Positions 7,874 through 12,525 of a stretch of DNA of 13,741 nucleotides are shown here, piece after piece (within the stretch, counting starts at the first letter, position 1; every line of letters starts with the position of its first letter). Below the pieces are notes generated by a model, which worked only from the letters and a program-made list of their open reading frames with translations, ran no database searches and was not told the DNA's origin. The position numbers and the translations under genes are program-made. Source of the stretch: an uncultured Bacteroidota bacterium (GTDB taxonomy: Bacteria; Bacteroidota; Bacteroidia; Chitinophagales; Chitinophagaceae); NCBI GenBank assembly GCA_903944755.1, contig CAJATB010000243.1:1-13741 (forward strand), read 5' to 3'.

Positions 7874-8386
7874 ATGTCAAGACCCAGTGCAACAGAATAT
7901 GCCCCTTTTTATCAAACTTATGTAAACTACACTAGTGGAAAAGATTACGAAGTATTAGTAAAACAATATAATGAAAGGATAATAGAGTCATGGGGCGCTA
8001 TCCCATTAGAAAGAATTAATGATAGTTACGGGCCAGACAAATGGACAATAAAGCAAATGTTTCAACATGTAATTGATACAGAAAGGATCTTTGCATATCG
8101 AGCCTTAGCAATTGCAAGGAGAGATACTACTTCCTTGCCAAGTTTTGAGGAAAATGACTACGCAAAAAATGCAACCGCAGCATCCCGTAATTGGAAAGAC
8201 ATGCTCATAGAATGGAGAATGATTAGGCAGTCAACTAATATGCTATTCGCTTCTTTTACAGAAGAAGATATGAAACAAAAAGGAACTGTTGCAGGCAATA
8301 CCCTTTCAGTAAATGCTTTAGGATTTATTGTTTTTGGACATGCGCTACACCATTTGCATATACTTAAAGAGCGTTACGATATTTAA
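7874..8386 (+). CDS. DinB/YfiT-like putative metal-dependent protein
   Basis: A 170-residue soluble protein of the DinB_2/YfiT four-helix-bundle superfamily. Expected metal ligands are present: H65 in KQMFQHVIDTERIFAYR and a C-terminal GHALHHLHIL cluster (H156, H159, H160, H162), of which H156 and H160 best fit the usual pair. The KWTIKQMFQHVIDTERIF pattern (56-73) is the conserved second helix. Members include thiol-dependent transferases using bacillithiol or mycothiol, but many are uncharacterised, so no reaction is assigned. It is the last gene of the plus-strand run, 11 bases after the S8 peptidase, and is followed by hairpins that should end the transcript. Confidence 0.85.
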   Translation: MSRPSATEYAPFYQTYVNYTSGKDYEVLVKQYNERIIESWGAIPLERINDSYGPDKWTIKQMFQHVIDTERIFAYRALAIARRDTTSLPSFEENDYAKNATAASRNWKDMLIEWRMIRQSTNMLFASFTEEDMKQKGTVAGNTLSVNALGFIVFGHALHHLHILKERYDI

Positions 8387-8393
8387 TGTTTAA

Positions 8394-8412
8394 AATCAGA
8401 CTTCGTCTGATT
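8394..8412 (+). terminator. Short hairpin just after the DinB-like gene
   Basis: Eight-base perfect stem (8394-8401 with 8405-8412) and a TTC loop, 7 bases after the stop codon. It lacks a clear T-run downstream, so it may be a 3'-end stabilising hairpin rather than a terminator. Confidence 0.4.
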
Positions 8413-8471
8413 GAAGCATTCAAAAAAATACAGATGAGATAATTCAAAATAATACAAGCAAACTAAAATAA

Positions 8472-8510
8472 AAAGGCCTCTCGAACCGATTTATCGGAAG
8501 AGAGGCCTTT
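8472..8510. terminator. Bidirectional intrinsic terminator between convergent genes
   Basis: An 11-base perfect stem (8472-8482 with 8500-8510, core AAAGGCCTCTC) carries an inner CCGA/TCGG hairpin. The plus-strand side is followed by CTTTAT and the minus-strand side by TTATTTTAG, so it can end transcripts of both the DinB-like operon and the convergent YceI gene. Confidence 0.85.
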
Positions 8511-8529
8511 CTTTATAAACATAAACTGT

Positions 8530-8543
8530 TCCGATTGCTCGGA
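8530..8543. repeat. Small TCCGA/TCGGA hairpin next to the YceI stop
   Basis: A 5-base stem (8530-8534 with 8539-8543) with loop TTGC, ten bases beyond the end of the YceI-like gene. Its core resembles the inner CCGA/TCGG hairpin of the neighbouring terminator. The stem is short and no role can be proven. Confidence 0.35.
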
Positions 8544-8553
8544 CAATTAATAA

Positions 8554-9120
8554 TTATTTAGTTGCGTACAAATGCACAGCTAATTGTACTTCAGTATCAA
8601 TTGCACCAACACCATAGTTGATACCAAACAAAGTTCTGTCTAATGGGAAGAAAGCTTCAGCAAAGAAACCTTTTTCATCTGCATTTCTAATATAAGCTGT
8701 GAAACTTACTGGCGCTTTAATACCTTTTAATGAAAGGTCACCAGAAATTGTTGCTTTGTTAGCGGTAATATATTTAACACTAGTGATAGTGTAAGTCGCT
8801 TGACCAAATTTAGCTACATCTAAAAAATCAGGAGAAGCTAAATGACCTTCTAATTTAACACCTGCATCGTCAGTTACTTTCATGCCAGCAATATCAATTA
8901 CAAAGCTACCACCTACTAATTTGTTCGCTTCAACTTGAACCGAACCCGATTTAACTGGGAAATAACCTACGTGGAAATCAGATTTTTTAGAACCTGTCCA
9001 ATTTACTTTGCTTTTAGCTGCGTCCACTGTAAAGTTGTCAGCTGCAATTTTACCATTCGTGAAAGAGATTAAGGAGATCGATGCAACGATCAATGCTAAA
9101 GAGAAAATGATTTTTTTCAT
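8554..9120 (-). CDS. Secreted YceI-like lipid-binding family protein
   Basis: A 188-residue exported protein of the YceI family, lipocalin-like beta-barrels that bind isoprenoid or other amphiphilic ligands in the periplasm. A signal peptide covers roughly 1-22 (MKKIIFSLALIVASISLISF), and there is no lipobox Cys. The mature part begins with the family pattern FTVDAAKSKVNWTGSK (30-45), then HVGYFPVKSGSV, a GHLASPDFLDVAKF segment characteristic of the family, SGDLSLKGIKAPVSF, and a DRTLFGINYG motif near the end. Length is as expected. It stands alone: it converges on the DinB-like gene across a terminator and diverges from sucC. It has the strongest promoter in the window. The ligand cannot be told from the sequence. 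Confidence 0.92.
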   Translation of the reverse strand: MKKIIFSLALIVASISLISFTNGKIAADNFTVDAAKSKVNWTGSKKSDFHVGYFPVKSGSVQVEANKLVGGSFVIDIAGMKVTDDAGVKLEGHLASPDFLDVAKFGQATYTITSVKYITANKATISGDLSLKGIKAPVSFTAYIRNADEKGFFAEAFFPLDRTLFGINYGVGAIDTEVQLAVHLYATK

Positions 9121-9212
9121 ACCTGTTTTATTTTATATTAATTAATAACTTGCCCAAAGCCATAACAAATAAGCTTTCCCAAAAGTTCATAGGAACAACA
9201 TTATTTATTTTA

Positions 9213-9242
9213 CAAACATACTATTCAATGTTTAAACAACAA
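9213..9242 (-). promoter_or_regulatory. Promoter of the YceI-like gene (-33 TTG, 19-base spacer, -7 TATGTTTG)
   Basis: On the minus strand TTG at 9242-9240 is followed after exactly 19 bases by TATGTTTG (9220-9213), matching both Bacteroidota sigma-ABfr elements. Transcription would start near 9206, leaving an AT-rich leader of about 85 bases before the ATG at 9120. Confidence 0.75.
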
Positions 9243-9288
9243 AATATATTTTAGGTTCATTTAAGGGTAAAATTGGGGGTTTTATCAG

Positions 9289-9296
9289 TATCTTCG
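9289..9296 (+). promoter_or_regulatory. Weak candidate -7 element for sucC
   Basis: TATCTTCG differs from TAnnTTTG at one base and lies 15 bases before the sucC ATG at 9312. No -33 TTG is at standard distance. If used, the leader is about 10 bases and the in-frame TTG at 9273 is not transcribed. Confidence 0.35.
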
Positions 9297-9311
9297 CAAA
9301 AATTCTTTAGA

Positions 9312-10523
9312 ATGAACCTACACGAATACCAAGCAAAAGAACTACTTAAGAGATACAATGTACCAGTACAAGAAGGTGTAGCTGTTTCCACTGCAGAAGA
9401 AGCAGTTGCAGCCTACCAAAAAATCGCTACCGAAACCAACAATAAATTTGCTGTCGTAAAGGCGCAAATTCATGCAGGTGGACGTGGAAAAGGCAAAATT
9501 GTTGGCACTGAACAACGTGGAGTAGCTGTAGGCAAGTCGGCTGAAGACATTGGAACATTTGCAAAAAACATACTAGGTGGCACTTTAGTTACTATTCAAA
9601 CTGGCCCAGCTGGAAAATTAGTAAGCAAAATTTTAGTAGCTCAGGATGTTTATTACGAAGGTCCTCAACCTACTAAAGAATTATATCTATCTATCCTATT
9701 AGACCGTGCAAAAGGCATGAATGTAGTTATGTATAGCACAGAAGGTGGAATGGATATTGAAGAAGTTGCGCATAACACACCAGAAAAAATATTTAAAGAG
9801 TGGGTTCACCCAGGTGGTGGCTTACAAGGATTCCAAGCAAGAAAAATTGCTTTTAACTTAGGTTTAAGTGGAGAAGCATTAAAAAATTGCGTAAAATTCG
9901 TAACTAATTTATACAATGCTTACGTTTCATTAGACTGTGGCATGTTGGAAATTAATCCTTTGTTCAAAACTAGTGACGACAAAATTATTGCGGTGGATTG
10001 TAAAATGAACATTGACGATAATGCTTTATTACGTCATCCTGATTTATTAGCAATGAGAGACGTTACTGAAGAAGATCCTACTGAAGTAGAAGCTGGTGAA
10101 TTTGGCTTAAACTTTGTAAAATTAGATGGCAACGTTGGTTGTATGGTAAATGGTGCTGGTTTAGCAATGGCAACTATGGATATGATTAAGTTAAGTGGTG
10201 GTGAGCCAGCTAACTTCTTAGACGTTGGAGGTAGTGCTAATGCACAAACAGTAGAAGCAGGATTTAGAATTATCATGAAAGACCCTAATGTAAAAGCAAT
10301 TTTAATTAACATCTTTGGCGGTATCGTTCGTTGTGACCGTGTTGCTGCTGGTGTAATTGAAGCATTCAAAAAATTAGGCAATATCAATATCCCTATCATT
10401 GTTCGTTTACAAGGAACAAATGCAGTGGAAGCTAAAAAATTAATAGACGAAAGTGGATTGAAAGTGCAGTCTGCAATTCAATTGAGCGAAGCTGCCGATT
10501 TAGTGAAGTTGGCTGTAGCTTAG
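9312..10523 (+). CDS. sucC: Succinate-CoA ligase (ADP-forming) beta subunit
   Basis: A 403-residue subunit with an ATP-grasp fold that, with the alpha subunit SucD, interconverts succinyl-CoA and succinate with ATP/GTP formation in the TCA cycle. The N-terminus MNLHEYQAKELLKRYNVPV is the family's standard start, which decides for the ATG at 9312 over an upstream in-frame TTG at 9273. Visible motifs: KAQIHAGGRGKGK (50-62) of the nucleotide-binding lobe, LEINPL metal-site segment, FLDVGGSA, and the IFGGIVRCD / LQGTNAVEA region of the C-terminal CoA-ligase lobe. Full family length. sucD does not follow; instead a palindrome begins inside the stop codon and two terminators come after, so the gene is probably monocistronic. 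It diverges from the YceI-like gene with 191 bases between them. Confidence 0.97.
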   Translation: MNLHEYQAKELLKRYNVPVQEGVAVSTAEEAVAAYQKIATETNNKFAVVKAQIHAGGRGKGKIVGTEQRGVAVGKSAEDIGTFAKNILGGTLVTIQTGPAGKLVSKILVAQDVYYEGPQPTKELYLSILLDRAKGMNVVMYSTEGGMDIEEVAHNTPEKIFKEWVHPGGGLQGFQARKIAFNLGLSGEALKNCVKFVTNLYNAYVSLDCGMLEINPLFKTSDDKIIAVDCKMNIDDNALLRHPDLLAMRDVTEEDPTEVEAGEFGLNFVKLDGNVGCMVNGAGLAMATMDMIKLSGGEPANFLDVGGSANAQTVEAGFRIIMKDPNVKAILINIFGGIVRCDRVAAGVIEAFKKLGNINIPIIVRLQGTNAVEAKKLIDESGLKVQSAIQLSEAADLVKLAVA

Positions 10524-10566
10524 TTTTAAGTAGCATTTTATAAAATATAAAATGCTACTTAAAACT
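10522..10566. repeat. 21-base perfect inverted repeat overlapping the sucC stop codon
   Basis: Arms 10522-10542 and 10546-10566 are exact reverse complements around an AAA loop; the left arm begins with the last two bases of the TAG stop. The stem is AT-rich without a long T-run after it (CTTTTATG), so it may protect the 3' end or act as a weak terminator. Its right arm recurs in the second unit of the tandem repeat. Confidence 0.85.
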
Positions 10567-10580
10567 CTTTTATGATTTTT

Positions 10581-10610
10581 AAAATACCCTCGGTTAATCG
10601 AGGGTATTTT
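10581..10610. terminator. Terminator 1 after sucC
   Basis: Twelve-base stem (10581-10592 with 10599-10610; core ACCCTCG/CGAGGGT), six-base loop GTTAAT, followed by GTTTTATT. The A-rich left flank lets it also work for the convergent SprT-like gene. Confidence 0.85.
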
Positions 10611-10667
10611 GTTTTATTCCCATTTTTATAAAATATAAAATGCTACTTAAAACACTCTTATGACTTT

Positions 10668-10702
10668 AAAAATACCCCCAATTATTTGGGGGTATTTTTT
10701 TT
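10668..10702. terminator. Terminator 2 after sucC (diverged copy of terminator 1)
   Basis: Fourteen-base stem (10668-10681 with 10686-10699; core ACCCCCAA/TTGGGGGT), loop TTAT, within a run of eight T (10695-10702). On the minus strand the stem ends in TATTTTTAAAG, so it should also stop transcripts from the SprT-like gene. Confidence 0.9.
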
Positions 10703-10767
10703 ATTCCCATTTTTATAAAATATCGGACTGCTGGTTCCCTTATATATTTAATATCGCTTTTAAATCA

Positions 10768-11424
10768 CTATAGAATAGTCACTTCCGTTAACGCACTAAA
10801 TGAATACACATGCCCAGTGGATACTTCAACACATTCTATACGTATGCGGCGTTTTTTGCCCCGCTTAAAAATGCGACCCTTTAACGATTCAAACAAAGTG
10901 CCCTCTGCTATGTGTGCAATGAACGCTGTACCCTCTTTTTTTACAGTATCGTATTTTCTTAATACCAACAATAGCGATGTTTCCCCATTTGCAGTAGCAG
11001 CAGGATTTAACACTGTTTTTTTCAAAGCTTTTTGTATGTCTGCAGGGAATAATTGTAGTTGAATAAACTGTGCTAGCAATTGACCATAAATAGTTTTCCA
11101 TTCTTTCCCATGTGCTTCTACCTTATTTTTATATTGTTCATAGCAAAGCAAGTGCGCAAGTTCATGCAGTAAGGTAATGAGAAACTCATATTGGTTCAAA
11201 TTCCCATTCACTGAAATTTTATGATTAGCACCTAAAAAGGCATGGCGGTAGTCCCCTAAAACCGACTTCCTTGCTTTAGTTACCGTTAGATGCACTTTGT
11301 AATGGTTTATTAACTGCACAACAGGTTCAAATGAACCCGTAGGTAAATAATTATTTAGTGCTTGTAAAGGATGTTCAACTTTTGCCAAGGATATTAAGTA
11401 TAAATGGATAAAACAAATAGCCAC
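10768..11424 (-). CDS. SprT-like zinc metallopeptidase-domain protein
   Basis: A 218-residue protein with the SprT/Spartan-like domain. Zinc site: HELAH at 87-91 (H87, E88, H91) with the third ligand H105 in EAHGKEWK (103-110), spaced as in the family. The N-terminal part (HPLQALNNYLPTGSFEPVVQLI) is the helical lead-in seen in Bacteroidota homologs. The C-terminal 70 residues are beta-rich and basic (IFKRGKKRRIRIE), where longer SprT proteins often have a zinc ribbon; no Cys pairs are seen. The start is uncertain: the ATG at 11424 gives the hydrophobic extension MAICFIHLYLIS, while a TTG at 11388 would give LAKVEHPLQ, closer to related N-termini. Spartan-type proteins cut DNA-protein crosslinks; whether this one does is unknown. 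It is the last of four genes, 36 bases after the AtpI-like gene, and converges on sucC. Confidence 0.85.
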   Translation of the reverse strand: MAICFIHLYLISLAKVEHPLQALNNYLPTGSFEPVVQLINHYKVHLTVTKARKSVLGDYRHAFLGANHKISVNGNLNQYEFLITLLHELAHLLCYEQYKNKVEAHGKEWKTIYGQLLAQFIQLQLFPADIQKALKKTVLNPAATANGETSLLLVLRKYDTVKKEGTAFIAHIAEGTLFESLKGRIFKRGKKRRIRIECVEVSTGHVYSFSALTEVTIL

Positions 11425-11460
11425 TTTAATATGACTGCCTACTACTGTATTATTGCTTTT

Positions 11461-11835
11461 TTATAATTGCTTTTTTGTCGCCCATTGAATTTCAAGCCAT
11501 GTATAGAAAAGGTAAATACCCATACTTACTAATAATGTTGGTATACCTACAGGTCCCTTTTTTTGTGTAGCGTAAATTAGCGCAGCAACAGCAAATACGG
11601 CCATTTTTAATAAAGTCCCTAACATAACCGACCTAACCATTGCATTTGCATTAGTTGGGTCCATTTTTTGTATACGATAGTAATTAACCAAGGACATTAT
11701 TAATAACATGGTATTTACGACAATAACAAAATAGTAATTTAAACCAATTTCGTAATTTCCAAACATGCCTATAAAAGCAATGACGTTTACTATTACAAAA
11801 AGTAATAAAATAGTTAGTATCTTTTTTGAAAACAT
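11461..11835 (-). CDS. Four-TM membrane protein, AtpI (ATP synthase I chain)-like
   Basis: A 124-residue integral membrane protein with four hydrophobic helices at about 5-24, 32-51, 70-89 and 96-115, a charged loop after the second (YYRIQKMDPTNANAM) and a short lysine-rich tail. The layout and the AtpZ-like gene 6 bases upstream suggest the weakly conserved ATP synthase protein I family, which helps assemble the c-ring in other bacteria. Sequence similarity alone is not enough for me to be sure. In many Bacteroidota, from memory, this pair directly precedes atpB; here a SprT-like gene follows. Middle gene of a four-gene minus-strand series. Confidence 0.6.
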   Translation of the reverse strand: MFSKKILTILLLFVIVNVIAFIGMFGNYEIGLNYYFVIVVNTMLLIMSLVNYYRIQKMDPTNANAMVRSVMLGTLLKMAVFAVAALIYATQKKGPVGIPTLLVSMGIYLFYTWLEIQWATKKQL

Positions 11836-11841
11836 TTGATA

Positions 11842-12036
11842 TTATTTAGTTTGAGTGTCTTTTATAATTCGATATAAGGTAAATAGAATAAATAAAGAAG
11901 GAAGTAACCATGTTAGTAAATTATGCCAGTGCAAATACGCATCACCCTTTTTTCCTAAATATAAAGTAACAATTAAACCCACTATTAGTTGAGTTCCTAA
12001 TCCAACATACTTTTGCCATGAATTATTAGCTGACAT
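11842..12036 (-). CDS. AtpZ/AtpI family two-TM protein
   Basis: A 64-residue protein with two transmembrane helices at about 12-29 (YVGLGTQLIVGLIVTLYLG at 10-28) and 38-56. The Gly-rich first helix and short basic turn (GKKGD) match AtpZ-type accessory proteins of the F1Fo ATP synthase, implicated in c-ring assembly or Mg2+ handling. Its ATG overlaps the stop of the upstream gene (TAATG), so translation is probably coupled to it, and the AtpI-like gene begins 6 bases after its stop. No ATP synthase subunit gene is present in the window. Confidence 0.75.
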   Translation of the reverse strand: MSANNSWQKYVGLGTQLIVGLIVTLYLGKKGDAYLHWHNLLTWLLPSLFILFTLYRIIKDTQTK

Positions 12037-12431
12037 TAATCAAATGATTGTTGACTCTCGGGTAATTGTAATGGCAAAGTATCCAATTGTTTTGGGTTGC
12101 CTTCCGATAAAACCTTCTTTAAGCCCTCCAAATATTGTTCCTTATAATGAATGGCTTGTTCTAATGAATCGGTCCTTATCTTAAGCAATTGTAAAGTGGA
12201 CCTACTTTCCTTTGTACCATAGCCAGGTATATAATATTTGAGTGGGGTAAATGAAATTAATGCTATGGTTAAGCCCACCAATAGAATAAATGAAATACTA
12301 AATCCAATATATACGGATTTTCGGGACAAACGGAACGCAACCACCTCATCATAAGTGTCGTCGTTCATGACTACTAAACGGTAGGTGTTACTCCTACGTT
12401 TGAAGGTATTATTGATGTCTATTTTGTCCAT
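12036..12431 (-). CDS. Single-TM coiled-coil protein resembling the N-terminus of Bacteroidota M23 peptidases
   Basis: A 131-residue protein: cytoplasmic N-terminus with YRLVVMNDDTYDEVVAFRLS (17-36), one TM helix at about 41-61, then SFTPLKYYIPGYG (60-72), a short heptad-like stretch at 76-110 and a Pro/Gln-rich tail. The YRLVVMNDDT...FRLS and FTPLKYYIPGYG segments are those that, as I recall, precede the LytM domain in Bacteroidota M23 metallopeptidases. Here the frame stops before any catalytic domain, and the next gene begins in the same stop codon (TAATG), leaving no room for a displaced peptidase domain. So it is either a natural short family member or a degraded peptidase. It heads a minus-strand series with the AtpZ-like, AtpI-like and SprT-like genes and diverges from the PorW/SprE-like gene. 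Confidence 0.7.
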   Translation of the reverse strand: MDKIDINNTFKRRSNTYRLVVMNDDTYDEVVAFRLSRKSVYIGFSISFILLVGLTIALISFTPLKYYIPGYGTKESRSTLQLLKIRTDSLEQAIHYKEQYLEGLKKVLSEGNPKQLDTLPLQLPESQQSFD

Positions 12432-12447
12432 ATTGATAAGTACTTGT

Positions 12448-12455
12448 TAAAGATA
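12448..12455 (-). promoter_or_regulatory. Weak candidate -7 element for the minus-strand four-gene series
   Basis: The minus strand reads TATCTTTA, one base off TAnnTTTG, 16 bases before the ATG at 12431. No firm -33 element. Confidence 0.35.
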
Positions 12456-12472
12456 CGCTTGTTTGGTTTTTT

Positions 12473-12505
12473 TTGGTTAAATAATGGGGATTAATTGTAT
12501 TTTTA
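12473..12505 (+). promoter_or_regulatory. Weak candidate promoter for the PorW/SprE-like gene
   Basis: TTG at 12473-12475, a 22-base spacer, and TATTTTTA at 12498-12505 (one mismatch to TAnnTTTG), 20 bases before the ATG at 12526. The divergent gap is only 94 bases, so both directions must be controlled from it. Confidence 0.35.
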
Positions 12506-12525
12506 AGCTATTTTTTAACCTTTTT

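Larger units (their letters stand above)
10536..10723. repeat. Tandem repeat, period 87-88 bases, two full units plus a partial third
   Basis: Starts of the units: TTTTATAAAATATAAAATGC at 10536 and again at 10624, with TTTTATAAAATAT at 10711. Each full unit carries the inverted-repeat right arm, a spacer resembling CTCTTATGA, a GC-cored terminator hairpin and TTTTATTCCCATTTT. The units differ by scattered substitutions, so the duplication is not recent. Confidence 0.9.

Noticed and set aside
9273..9311. In-frame TTG extension of sucC
   Set aside because: SucC proteins begin MNLHEYQ, which is exactly the ATG at 9312.
10034..10399. Antisense open frame of 121 codons inside sucC
   Set aside because: It mirrors conserved sucC codons and resembles no family; open antisense frames are common opposite coding DNA of this composition.
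10817..11062. Plus-strand open frame opposite the SprT-like gene, 81 codons
   Set aside because: It lies opposite the C-terminal half of a gene with an intact HELAH zinc site, and has no recognisable features.
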